A stretch of DNA of 64,000 nucleotides, taken from the NCBI GenBank assembly GCA_037721215.1, contig JBBJNV010000014.1:1-64000 (forward strand), read 5' to 3'. Origin of the DNA: Gemmatimonadaceae bacterium (GTDB lineage Bacteria > Gemmatimonadota > Gemmatimonadetes > Gemmatimonadales > Gemmatimonadaceae). Positions 16,883-25,330 of the stretch are shown one piece after another (position 1 is the first letter of the stretch; every line of letters begins with the position of its first letter). The position numbers and the translations under genes are program-made. Below the pieces are notes generated by a model, which worked only from the letters and a program-made list of their open reading frames with translations, had not been told where the DNA came from and searched no databases.

Positions 16883-18721
16883 ATGACACTCACCGCGATC
16901 GACTGGGCGATCATCGCCGCCTACTTTCTCGTCACGACAGTCGTCGGACTCATATTCACCAAACGCGGCGGGGAAAGTCTCGACGAGTATTTCCTCTCGG
17001 GACGAAGCGTACCATGGTGGCTCGCCGGCGCTTCGATGGTGGCGACCACGTTTGCCGCTGACACTCCCCTCGTAGTAACGGGCCTCGTGGCGTCGCGAGG
17101 TGTGGCGGGCAACTGGCTGTGGTGGAGCATGGTGATGAGCGGCATGCTCACGGTGTTTTTCTTCGCCCGGCTCTGGCGCCGGGCAAACGTCCTCACCGAC
17201 GTGGAATTCGCGGAAGTCCGGTACGGAGGCGAGGGCGCTTCCTTCCTCAGAGGATTTCGCGCCATCTACCTTGCCATTCCCATCAACCTGATCATCCTTG
17301 GCTGGGTGACGCGGGCAATGATCAAGGTCCTGACGATTTCGCTTGGCGTTTCACCATATGTGGCGGTTGGAATCTGCTTCGTGATCACTGTCGTCTACTC
17401 TACCGCCGCCGGTCTTCGCGCGGTTCTCTGGACCGACCTGTTGCAGTTCATCATCATGATGTCGGCGGTGATACTGCTTGCTTTCTTCGTGGTGGATGCT
17501 GTCGGTGGCATGGGTGCACTCAAGACGGGAGTCATTGCTCACTTCGGAAGCGAGGCGGCGGCGATCGGCGTGATGCCGGTGTCAGTTACTTCCGAAGGGC
17601 TGACGGCGTACGCCTGGATGCCGCTGTTGACGCTGGCGGTTTTTCTGTCGGTGCAGTGGTGGGCTGCATGGTATCCGGGGGCGGAGCCTGGAGGCGGCGG
17701 TTACATCGCCCAGCGGATTTTCTCGGCGAAGACCGAACGGGACGGCGTTCTCGCCACGCTCTTCTTCCAGGTTGCTCATTACGCGTTGCGCCCGTGGCCA
17801 TGGATTATCACCGGCCTTGCCACGGTCATCCTTTACCCGAATGCGACCGATAAGGAAGCCACCTATGTCCAGGCATTTGTGGACTATCTACCGAGTCCGT
17901 GGCGCGGCCTGCTATTGGCGGGATTCGCGGCTGCTTATATGTCAACGGTCGCGACTCATCTGAACTGGGGTGCATCATACCTGGTCAACGACGTCTACAA
18001 GAGATTTTACAAGCCCGGCCAGTCCGAGGCGCATTACGTCAAGGTCGCACGGTTGGCCACGGTGTTCATCTTTGTCGCGTCGATCGCCGTCACCTCACAG
18101 CTTTCGTCGGTTGAGCAGGCGTGGAAGTTCCTTCTTGCGATGGGAGCTGGAACTGGCCTCGTGCTGATTCTCCGGTGGTACTGGTGGCGCATCAACTCGT
18201 GGTCGGAGATCAGCGCCATGGTTGCGTCGCTGATAACTTCGCTAATCGCGTTTCAGACCATACCTCAGCGATTTGCCGCTGGCGATCCAAACGCCGACGC
18301 GACGATAATGCTCGTCACCGTGGCGGTGAGTACGGTCGTGTGGCTGAGTGTTACGTATCTCACGGCTCCGGAGCCCGATTCCGTTCTCGAGGCGTTCTAC
18401 CGGCGAGTGAGGCCGGGCGGTGCTGGCTGGAGCAGAATCAGCCAGCAGGCCGGCTTTGGGCGGGAAGGCATTGCCGGGGGCGCGCTCGCGTGGACGAACT
18501 GGATCGCCGGCGTTGTGGCGGTGTATGCGACGCTGTTCGGCATCGGCAAACTCATCTTCGGCGATTTCGTGCCCGGCATGATAATGCTCGCGATCGCGGC
18601 GGCGTCGTTCGCGTGGATCGCAAAATCATTCCGGCAGGATGGGTCCGAAGGATCAGAGGGTGGGGGCCCGGACGCCACGCAGAACGCGCGCGCACTTTCG
18701 AGTACGCCCCGAAGGCCCTAA
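16883..18721 (+). CDS. Sodium:solute symporter (SSS family)
   Basis: A 612-residue transporter with about 14 hydrophobic segments. It has the SSS N-terminal pattern (DWAIIAAYFLVTTVVGL, then DEYFLSGRSVPWW and the Na-site region ASMVATTFAADTP) and GFAAAYMSTVATHLNWGASY in the middle. Sodium-coupled sugar or sialic/muramic-type solute uptake fits the family. The ATG at 16883 matches family N-termini; the intergenic region shared with divergent namZ contains a TTGACC and TAATCA pair (16807-16836) that could be its promoter. Substrate MurNAc is inferred from context only. Confidence 0.88.
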   Translation: MTLTAIDWAIIAAYFLVTTVVGLIFTKRGGESLDEYFLSGRSVPWWLAGASMVATTFAADTPLVVTGLVASRGVAGNWLWWSMVMSGMLTVFFFARLWRRANVLTDVEFAEVRYGGEGASFLRGFRAIYLAIPINLIILGWVTRAMIKVLTISLGVSPYVAVGICFVITVVYSTAAGLRAVLWTDLLQFIIMMSAVILLAFFVVDAVGGMGALKTGVIAHFGSEAAAIGVMPVSVTSEGLTAYAWMPLLTLAVFLSVQWWAAWYPGAEPGGGGYIAQRIFSAKTERDGVLATLFFQVAHYALRPWPWIITGLATVILYPNATDKEATYVQAFVDYLPSPWRGLLLAGFAAAYMSTVATHLNWGASYLVNDVYKRFYKPGQSEAHYVKVARLATVFIFVASIAVTSQLSSVEQAWKFLLAMGAGTGLVLILRWYWWRINSWSEISAMVASLITSLIAFQTIPQRFAAGDPNADATIMLVTVAVSTVVWLSVTYLTAPEPDSVLEAFYRRVRPGGAGWSRISQQAGFGREGIAGGALAWTNWIAGVVAVYATLFGIGKLIFGDFVPGMIMLAIAAASFAWIAKSFRQDGSEGSEGGGPDATQNARALSSTPRRP

Positions 18722-18749
18722 TTTTCGGAAGACAAAGGAGATTCGCAAA

Positions 18750-19106
18750 ATGTCCACATCGACTACATCTGATATCGATCTCACCGTCACGCCAAATGCG
18801 GCGGTCGAGGTAAAGAAGTTCATGGACGCCGAGGGCGTCACTGGCGTCGAGGGCGGCCTTCGCGTAAGCGTGCAGTCGGGTGGCTGCAGCGGCTTCAAGT
18901 ACAGTCTCGTCATCGAAGACAAGCACGCCGAAGATGATTTCGTGCTTAATGGCGATGGGTTCCATATTTTTGTCGACCCGTTCTCCGCGCAATACATCTC
19001 GGGAGTCACCATTGACTACGTCACCTCCATGCAGGGATCAGGATTCACCTTCAAGAATCCCAACTCAACGGGCGGCTGCGGCTGCGGTAGCTCGTTTACC
19101 GCGTAG
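18750..19106 (+). CDS. A-type iron-sulfur carrier protein (ErpA/IscA family)
   Basis: A 118-residue protein with the three conserved cysteines of the family: C46 in GGCSGFKY and C110/C112 in GGCGCGSSF. It receives Fe-S clusters from the assembly machinery and hands them to apoproteins. The ATG at 18750 is preceded by AAAGGAG ten bases upstream. It lies 28 bases after a symporter gene and 39 bases before another, which looks like chance or hitch-hiking rather than shared function. Immediately downstream is a strong hairpin with a T-run. Confidence 0.93.
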   Translation: MSTSTTSDIDLTVTPNAAVEVKKFMDAEGVTGVEGGLRVSVQSGGCSGFKYSLVIEDKHAEDDFVLNGDGFHIFVDPFSAQYISGVTIDYVTSMQGSGFTFKNPNSTGGCGCGSSFTA

Positions 19107-19130
19107 TCCTGTTCCAAGAAACGCGAACGC

Positions 19131-19178
19131 ATCGAGGGCGGTGAAATGAGAACCAATTTCACCGCCCTCGATTTTTTT
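19131..19178 (+). terminator. 17-bp perfect hairpin plus T-run overlapping the next start codon
   Basis: The arm at 19131-19147 and its exact complement at 19156-19172 enclose an 8-base loop and are followed by seven Ts (19172-19178). This is a textbook rho-independent terminator for the Fe-S carrier gene. However, the start codon of the next symporter (19146-19148) lies in the first arm and its first codons form the loop, second arm and T-run. It therefore could also sequester the ribosome site or act as an attenuator. Confidence 0.85.
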
Positions 19179-20663
19179 GTCATGATCGTTTATCTGGCCG
19201 GCACTACCGCCCTCGGAGTGTGGCTGGGCCGCGGCCAGAAGGACGCGAAGGATTACTTTGTCGCCGGCAAGACGATACCGTGGTGGGCCATTCTGTTCTC
19301 GGTCGTCGCGACCGAGACGAGCGCCCTCACCTTCATTTCGATCCCAGGGCTGGCATACGTTACCAACCTTGGCTTTCTGCAGATCGCCGCCGGATACCTT
19401 CTCGGCAGAATCGTCGTCGCCTACACGCTGCTTCCGCGCTACTACAACGGCGAGCTCGTAACCGCCTACGCTTTGCTCGAGCGCCGGTTCGGATTGGCGA
19501 CCCGCCGCTTCGCTTCGACCGTTTTCATGTTCACCCGCGCATTCGGAGATTCGGTGCGGGTGTTTGCGACCGCCATACCGATTGCTCTGATCATCGGACC
19601 GGCAGTGCCGCAACAGTACGTCACTCCAATTTCGATTCTGATTCTTGGCGTTCTCACCTTGTTCTATACCTGGCACGGTGGAATGCGTGCTGTGGTCTGG
19701 ACGGATGTCGTCCAGACGGCCGTGTACGTTGGCGGTGGCCTGGCGGCGCTGGTGCTTCTCGGCCGCGGAGTAGACGGGGGCTGGTCTTCGATCCTCTCGA
19801 CGGTTGGCAGCGTCGGCAAGCTCGACGCAGTGGACACGTATATGGGCTTCGACAGGCCTACAACACTTTTCGCCGGCTTGCTCGGCGGCGCCTTCCTTTC
19901 GATGGCCTCACATGGGGCTGATCAGCTCATCGTACAGCGGCTCCTCGCTTCGTCGAGCCTGAAAGACGCGCGCAAGGCGCTCATCGGCAGCGGAATCGCC
20001 GTGTTCATCCAGTTCGGATTGTTTCTGATGATCGGACTCGGATTGTTTGCGTACTATCAGGGACGCAAGTTCGCGGTTCCGGATTCCATTTTCCCGACGT
20101 TCGTCGTCGAAGTAATGCCCCCCGGCCTCACCGGCCTCGTGGTCGCTGCAATTCTCGCGGCGTCGATGAGCACGCTATCCGGCTCTATCAATTCTCTAGC
20201 TGCCGCTACCGTGCACGACATCTGGCTGCCGTTGAGCAAGAGAGCTGTCGACGAGAAGCGAACGCTTCGCCTTGCCCGGGCCTTTTCACTTGTCTGGGGA
20301 GTAATTCTTCTCACTGCAGCCCTTCTATACCGCCAACAGGGCACACCGGTAGTGGTAGTGGCGCTCTCGATCGCGTCGTTCACTTACGGAGCTCTACTCG
20401 GGGGCTTCTTTCTGGGGATCCTCTGGCGGCGGGCAATGCAGAGAGATGCTATTACGGGTATGGCCACCGCGATCTTCGTGATGACGTTTATCGTGTTTGC
20501 CAAGCCGTTACTTCCGCTGCTGCCCTCGCTTTCCGGGATTCTTGTTCCGTTCACGAAGATCGCCTGGCCCTGGTATGTCCTTATCGGTACGTCCATCACC
20601 CTGGCGGTCGGAATCCTTTCGTCATACACGCATGGCGATCGTGAGCGGCACGCGGATGATTAG
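19146..20663 (+). CDS. Sodium:solute symporter (SSS family)
   Basis: A 505-residue multi-pass transporter: N-terminal FTALDFFVMIVYLAGTTALG, the motif KDYFVAGKTIPWW, then VVATETSALTFISIPG (sodium-site region) and MSTLSGSINSLAAAT. It resembles the SSS subgroup that takes up sialic acid, sugars or related acids. The ATG at 19146 gives the family-like N-terminus, yet it sits inside a 17-bp hairpin, so expression is probably conditional. It is followed 88 bases later by a BadF-type kinase, which suggests a sugar as substrate. Confidence 0.9.
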   Translation: MRTNFTALDFFVMIVYLAGTTALGVWLGRGQKDAKDYFVAGKTIPWWAILFSVVATETSALTFISIPGLAYVTNLGFLQIAAGYLLGRIVVAYTLLPRYYNGELVTAYALLERRFGLATRRFASTVFMFTRAFGDSVRVFATAIPIALIIGPAVPQQYVTPISILILGVLTLFYTWHGGMRAVVWTDVVQTAVYVGGGLAALVLLGRGVDGGWSSILSTVGSVGKLDAVDTYMGFDRPTTLFAGLLGGAFLSMASHGADQLIVQRLLASSSLKDARKALIGSGIAVFIQFGLFLMIGLGLFAYYQGRKFAVPDSIFPTFVVEVMPPGLTGLVVAAILAASMSTLSGSINSLAAATVHDIWLPLSKRAVDEKRTLRLARAFSLVWGVILLTAALLYRQQGTPVVVVALSIASFTYGALLGGFFLGILWRRAMQRDAITGMATAIFVMTFIVFAKPLLPLLPSLSGILVPFTKIAWPWYVLIGTSITLAVGILSSYTHGDRERHADD

Positions 20664-20751
20664 CTGGAACCCTCACGTTGGTGTCTGACAACGACGGGCA
20701 GGGATCGGTCGCGTCGGTGGCGAATGATATCGAGCTGGAAGCCTGGCCCTG

Positions 20752-21732
20752 ATGGCTGATATTGTAGCAGGAGTAGATGGCGGCGGGACAAAAACGCATG
20801 CGATCGTTGCTGGCTTCGATGGAGAGGCAGTGGGTGAAGCCATCGGGCCGGGCTCTGCCACCGGGCCCGGCCGCGCCGAGCGTTCTGCCCAGAGCATCGG
20901 TGAAACCGTACGCAGCGCAATGGCTGCGGCTGGAGAACCCGAGGGAAGAGCTAGAATACTCGTGGCCGGCGTTGCCGGAGCCGGCCGGGCGAATGAGGCT
21001 CGGGCGTTGCGCGACGCGCTGGAGGACCTTGACGTTGCGGATGAAATCGCTGTCGTCGGCGATGGCGAGATCGCGCTCACCGATGCTTTCGACGGACGGG
21101 CTGGAATCATTCTCATCGCCGGCACTGGCTCGATTGCTTATGGACGGAGTCCGTCCAACACGATCGCCCGTTGCGGAGGCTGGGGTCCGGCGTTTGGCGA
21201 CGAAGGCAGTGGCGCGTGGATTGGCCGCCGCGCACTCGGTATAGTTGCGGCCGCTGCTGATGGGCGGGAACCATCCACCGAGTTGACGGGAGCGATTCTT
21301 ACTGCAGCTGAGGCGAATGAACCTTCGGAGCTCATTCCATGGGGCATCGCAGCGACACCGATGGACCTTGCCATGCTTGCTCCCATCGTTTTCAACGCTG
21401 CATCGGGCGGCGACATTCGCGCCAACGCACTAGTGTCGCTGGCGGTCGAAGAGCTAGTGCTTCATGTGCGGGCGCTCGCGATTCGACTTTTCGGCGACGA
21501 TCGCGCAGCGGCGCCGGTTGCGTTCGCCGGCGGGCTGCTGCAGAAGGGAGCGCCCCTCAGAAAGCGTCTCGAGCACCGGCTTAGGTCGGCTGTGCCTGGG
21601 GCTCAGCTGAGAGCAGGCGATATCATCGCGGCGCGAGGCGCGGTGAAGGCGGCGATACACATGCTTCAAGGCGCCGATGGCAATGCCTCAGTTTTGCCGG
21701 TCGCGCCGACGGTGGGCAAGCCGATCGAGTAG
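20752..21732 (+). CDS. BadF/BadG-family ATPase, probable N-acetylhexosamine (GlcNAc/MurNAc) kinase
   Basis: A 326-residue member of the ASKHA kinase fold: phosphate-1 motif VDGGGTKTHAIV at residues 8-19, GTGSIAYG, the glucosamine-kinase-like GGWGPAFGDEGSG, and FAGGLLQ near the C-terminus. Members phosphorylate GlcNAc, glucosamine or MurNAc; the Fe-S dehydratase-activator branch has cysteines that are absent here. The location after two sugar-type symporters and near namZ favours an amino-sugar kinase. GGAAG precedes the ATG by about 13 bases. Confidence 0.85.
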   Translation: MADIVAGVDGGGTKTHAIVAGFDGEAVGEAIGPGSATGPGRAERSAQSIGETVRSAMAAAGEPEGRARILVAGVAGAGRANEARALRDALEDLDVADEIAVVGDGEIALTDAFDGRAGIILIAGTGSIAYGRSPSNTIARCGGWGPAFGDEGSGAWIGRRALGIVAAAADGREPSTELTGAILTAAEANEPSELIPWGIAATPMDLAMLAPIVFNAASGGDIRANALVSLAVEELVLHVRALAIRLFGDDRAAAPVAFAGGLLQKGAPLRKRLEHRLRSAVPGAQLRAGDIIAARGAVKAAIHMLQGADGNASVLPVAPTVGKPIE

Positions 21733-21825
21733 CCGGCCGCGCGCGGAAAGCGCGACGATACGCTCGGCAGAGGGCGCAAGTTGGTTGGAAGCCCGAAGCG
21801 GCGTAACGGAACTGCGGAACTGCGT

Positions 21826-21943
21826 GTTTTCAGGTTGTGCAGATGCCTGGCCCCAGCCGTCAGTAACTGCAAACTGAGAAACGCCGACCCATCAGTTGTC
21901 TGTAACAAATGACTCCAGCAGGCGAGGTCGGGGGTCAGGGAGG
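21826..21943 (+). repeat. Left arm of a 118-bp inverted repeat
   Basis: This segment matches the reverse complement of 22417-22534 without gaps; by hand I count about 93 identical positions of 118. Well-conserved blocks include AGGTTGTGCAGA, CAAACTGAGAAA and GCCGACCC. The two arms flank the IVP-family gene at 22025-22405. Both arms read as a short open frame with DGSAFLSL, probably just a result of the sequence similarity. Confidence 0.8.
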
Positions 21944-22024
21944 ATTTCTTTCCGTGCGGATTTCTGGAGGCCCGCGGAATGAAAGGGCGGGCGGAAGATA
22001 CATGGGGCGCGTGAAGTTTCGGGC

Positions 22025-22405
22025 GTGTCAGATTTTAAAAAGCTTCTCGTTTGGCAAAAGGCCCATTCGTTGGCACTTGAGTGTCATCGCGTTGGGACCG
22101 CAATGCGAGGAACCGAACATCCAAGTCTTCGCAGTCAGATGGTCGAGCGGCGATGTCGATCCCGGCGAACATCGTTGAAGGGGTCTCAGGACACCCGGCG
22201 CGAATTTGCGCGCTACCTGAAAATTGCGGTCAATTCGGCCGCTGAGCTGGAGTACCACTTGATAACAGGCCGCGATATCGGCGCCATCGGGAAGCCCGAT
22301 TTCCTGTCTCTCCTCAATCAGCTCGTGGAGGTAAGAAAGATGCTGCACGGCTTGCTCAACTATGCGCGCAAGTCCGAGGCAACCCTCGATGCCACGACAC
22401 ACTGA
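22025..22405 (+). CDS. Four-helix-bundle protein (23S rRNA intervening-sequence protein family), with compensating frameshifts
   Basis: The 126-residue product starts at a GTG as SDFKKLLVWQKAHSLAL, the IVP-family N-terminus, and ends with SAAELEYHLITGRDIG and LLNQLVEVRKMLHGLLNYA, also typical. Between codons 39 and 53 the frame is wrong: the sequence one frame over reads RAAMSIPANIVEG, the family consensus. One base is missing at 22142-22144 and one extra G is in the GGGG run at 22180-22183. The gene is therefore probably damaged though still open. Function of the family is unknown; copies often sit in 23S rRNA intervening sequences. Confidence 0.75.
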   Translation: MSDFKKLLVWQKAHSLALECHRVGTAMRGTEHPSLRSQMVERRCRSRRTSLKGSQDTRREFARYLKIAVNSAAELEYHLITGRDIGAIGKPDFLSLLNQLVEVRKMLHGLLNYARKSEATLDATTH

Positions 22406-22416
22406 ATCCCCAGCCG

Positions 22417-22534
22417 CCGCCTGGCCCCTGAACCTCGCGTGCTGGAATCATTGGTTCCCGACGACTGACGGGTCGGCTTTTCTCAGTTTGCGGCTACTGA
22501 AACCCGATGCCAGGCTTCTGCACAACCTCAAAAC
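22417..22534 (-). repeat. Right arm of the 118-bp inverted repeat
   Basis: Reverse-complement partner of 21826-21943 (about 79% identity by hand count, no gaps). It starts 12 bases after the IVP stop codon and ends 14 bases before the stop of the symporter gene on the other strand. A transcript crossing both arms would fold into a very long stem with the IVP gene in the loop. Confidence 0.8.
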
Positions 22535-22547
22535 TCAGCTTTTTATC

Positions 22548-23804
22548 TCACGCCGCCAGTGACTGCTCCACCGCAACATCGGGTACCGGCACGAACTCCC
22601 CTTCCCACCGTGCCATCACCACCGTTGCGAGACAGTTGCCCACAAGATTTACGGTCGTTCTCGCCATGTCCATCAGCTCATCGACACCCAGGATGAGTGC
22701 CACGGCCTCGAGCGGCAGCCCGAACGACGCCAGCGTTCCCGATAGAATCACGAGCGAAGCACGTGGCACTGCTGCGACGCCCTTACTGGTTACCATCAGC
22801 GTCAGCATCATGATGAGCTGCTGGCCGAAGGTCATGTCGACGCCAGCCGCCTGAGCCGCGAACACCGACGCGACCGCCAGGTAAAGCGTAGTACCGTCCA
22901 GATTAAACGAGTAGCCGGTCGGCATCACGAACGCGACGATTCGCCGCGGCACGCCGATGCGCTCCATCGCCTGCATCGCGCTTGGCAGGGCGGCTTCTGA
23001 CGATGTCGTCGAAAACGCGATGAGTGCCGGGGCCTTCACTGCTTTCAGGAACTGTCTTATCGGCACCTTGAACATGATCGCGACAGGGACCAACACGAAG
23101 GCGACCAGAACGATCAGAGCCCCGTATAGCGTCAGGATCAGCTTGCCGAGGTTGATGAGAACTCCGACGCCGCTATGACCGACGGTGACAGCCATTGCGG
23201 CGCCGATGCCGATTGGCGCGTACCTCATGACGATGCCCGTAAACTTGAACATCACCTCGGCAAGCCCTTCAGCACCCGCAAGTACGAACTCTTTCGGCTT
23301 CCCGCGTACCTGCGATAGCGCTATCGCGAACAGGATGGAAAAGAACACGATCTGCAGCACGTCGTTTTTTGCGGCCGCTTCGAAAAAGCTCTGTGGGACA
23401 ATGTGCTCCAGGAATCCACCAGCTGTCGGGGTATTCGCGGCGAGTTTCTGTCCCTGGTCTGCCGATCCAGCCAAAACCACTCCTTCGCCAGGCCGCACCA
23501 GATTCGCGGCCCCAAGCCCGATGAACAGCGCCAGCGTGGTGACAATCTCGAAATAGATGATCGACTTGAAGGCAAGCCGGCCGACGCGCTTCATGTCGTC
23601 GCCATGGCCAGCAATTCCCATCACGAGCGTTCCGAATATGATCGGCACGATGATGGACTTGATCATCCGGAGGAAAACTGTGGATAGCGGCTTGAGCGAC
23701 TGGGCAAAGTCGGGAGCGAGCCATCCAAGTATGGCCCCGACAACCATGCCGATCAGGATCCACTTGGTCAGCGAGACCCGGCGTAGCTGAGTAAAGACGT
23801 TCAT
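22548..23804 (-). CDS. Dicarboxylate/amino acid:cation symporter (DAACS family)
   Basis: A 418-residue transporter of the GltP/DctA type, which takes up glutamate, aspartate or C4-dicarboxylates with sodium or protons. Signatures seen: IVPIIFGTLVMGIAG, the serine-rich re-entrant loop IAFSTTSSEAALPSA, PTGYSFNLDGTTLY and the second hairpin SKGVAAVPRAS. The ATG overlaps the TGA of the upstream permease by one base. An aspartase gene at 3.5 kb could consume imported aspartate, though it is not linked. Confidence 0.93.
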   Translation of the reverse strand: MNVFTQLRRVSLTKWILIGMVVGAILGWLAPDFAQSLKPLSTVFLRMIKSIIVPIIFGTLVMGIAGHGDDMKRVGRLAFKSIIYFEIVTTLALFIGLGAANLVRPGEGVVLAGSADQGQKLAANTPTAGGFLEHIVPQSFFEAAAKNDVLQIVFFSILFAIALSQVRGKPKEFVLAGAEGLAEVMFKFTGIVMRYAPIGIGAAMAVTVGHSGVGVLINLGKLILTLYGALIVLVAFVLVPVAIMFKVPIRQFLKAVKAPALIAFSTTSSEAALPSAMQAMERIGVPRRIVAFVMPTGYSFNLDGTTLYLAVASVFAAQAAGVDMTFGQQLIMMLTLMVTSKGVAAVPRASLVILSGTLASFGLPLEAVALILGVDELMDMARTTVNLVGNCLATVVMARWEGEFVPVPDVAVEQSLAA

Positions 23805-25321
23805 CAGGCGTTCGGTGGAGGTTCAGTCACGGGCGCGGTGCCGCGGCGAAGCGTTGAATGACGATAGCCATAGGCAAAGTAGATCGCTACACCGATCGCC
23901 AGCCAGATGCCGAACCGCTCCCATGCCCGCACCGGGAGGCCGGTCATGATATAAATGCACGAGCCAGCGCCGACCAGCGTCACCGGCCACACAAACGGCA
24001 CTCTGAAAGGCCGGGGCCGGTCTGGCTGGGTGTATCTCAGGACAAGCACTCCGATACAAACAATCGCGAATGCCGAGAGCGTTCCAATATTGGTGAGATC
24101 GTAGATCTCGTTCTCGTCGGCGAACAGGGCACCAACTCCTACCGCAATCCCTGTAATGAGCGTGGTAATGTGTGGTACCCTTGATTTTTTGCTGACCTTC
24201 GATGCCCACCCCGGAAGCAAACCGTCGCGGCCCATGGCGAAGAAGATGCGCGGCTGCCCGTACTGAAACACCAGGAGCACAGCAGTGAGCGATATCACCG
24301 CGCCCAGCGCAACGATCCAGCTCGCCGTCCCGAGCCCCGCGAGGGTGAGTGCTCTGGACAACGGATCGGCCGCCTTCAGGTCGGTATAAGGCACGATGCC
24401 GGTCGCGACTGCGCCGACGATGACGTAGATGACCGTGCAGATTGCGAGACCACCAAGAATTCCTATCGGCATATTGCGTTGAGGATTCTTTGTTTCTTCG
24501 GCCGCGGTGGAGATGGCGTCGAAGCCGATGTAGGCGAAGAAGATGATCGCCGCGCCCTGGTGAATTCCGCGCCAGCCATTCGGCGCAAAGGGCACGTAAT
24601 TCGAGGTGTCGATATGCATCGCGCCAATCACGACGAACAACCCCAGCACCAGCAGCTTTATCACGACCATGACGTTGTTGACGCGTACGCTCTCGCGCAC
24701 GCCCCGCAGCAACAGCCAGGTAATGGCCATAACGATCGCAAACGCGGGAATATTCAGCAGCACCGGTATTCCGGCGATGCGTGGCGCAGTCTGCATCAAA
24801 CCCTGCACTGCCGGATCGGAACTGAGCGCCACCGCCCTGTATCCGTGCGTCGCCCACGCAGGAAACGCCAACCCGAATGCTGACAGGAACGAGCTGAAAT
24901 ACCCGCTCCAGGCGACTGCGACGGCGACGTTTCCGACTGCATACTCGAGGATCAGATCCCAGCCGATAATCCACGCCACCAGCTCGCCGAGGGTCGCGTA
25001 CGAATACGCGTACGCGCTTCCAGCCTGCGGAATCATCGACGCGAGTTCGGCATAGCACAGGGCCGCAAGGCCGCACACAGCTCCGAGCAGGATGAAGGAC
25101 ACCACCAACGCCGGCCCCGCACCATACCGTACAACCACACCGCTCGGCAATATTTCACCCGCCGCGGCCGTGCCGATGGATGAGAAAATCCCGGCACCAA
25201 TCACCGCCCCGATCGCGAGCATGATCAAATCGCCTGCTCCCAACGCGCGTTTTAACGCGTTGGGATGTCCCTCCTCAGCGAGAAGGTCGGCAATCGGCTT
25301 CCGCGCGAAGAGCGAATTCAT
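23804..25321 (-). CDS. APC-family amino acid permease (cationic amino acid transporter type)
   Basis: A 505-residue permease with 12 or more hydrophobic segments. The N-terminal KRALGAGDLIMLAIGAVIGAG contains the glycine-rich TM1 hinge, followed by CYAELASMIPQAGSAY (TM3 region) and FFAYIGFDAISTAAEE. This set matches the CAT/YfnA branch. It is nine bases downstream of hppA and overlaps the DAACS gene by one base, so the three may form one transcript. Confidence 0.9.
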   Translation of the reverse strand: MNSLFARKPIADLLAEEGHPNALKRALGAGDLIMLAIGAVIGAGIFSSIGTAAAGEILPSGVVVRYGAGPALVVSFILLGAVCGLAALCYAELASMIPQAGSAYAYSYATLGELVAWIIGWDLILEYAVGNVAVAVAWSGYFSSFLSAFGLAFPAWATHGYRAVALSSDPAVQGLMQTAPRIAGIPVLLNIPAFAIVMAITWLLLRGVRESVRVNNVMVVIKLLVLGLFVVIGAMHIDTSNYVPFAPNGWRGIHQGAAIIFFAYIGFDAISTAAEETKNPQRNMPIGILGGLAICTVIYVIVGAVATGIVPYTDLKAADPLSRALTLAGLGTASWIVALGAVISLTAVLLVFQYGQPRIFFAMGRDGLLPGWASKVSKKSRVPHITTLITGIAVGVGALFADENEIYDLTNIGTLSAFAIVCIGVLVLRYTQPDRPRPFRVPFVWPVTLVGAGSCIYIMTGLPVRAWERFGIWLAIGVAIYFAYGYRHSTLRRGTAPVTEPPPNA

Positions 25322-25330
25322 GCTGCGCTG

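Noticed and set aside
23823-25076. 417-codon minus-strand open frame
   Set aside because: Alternate frame within the APC permease gene, whose own frame has full family motifs.
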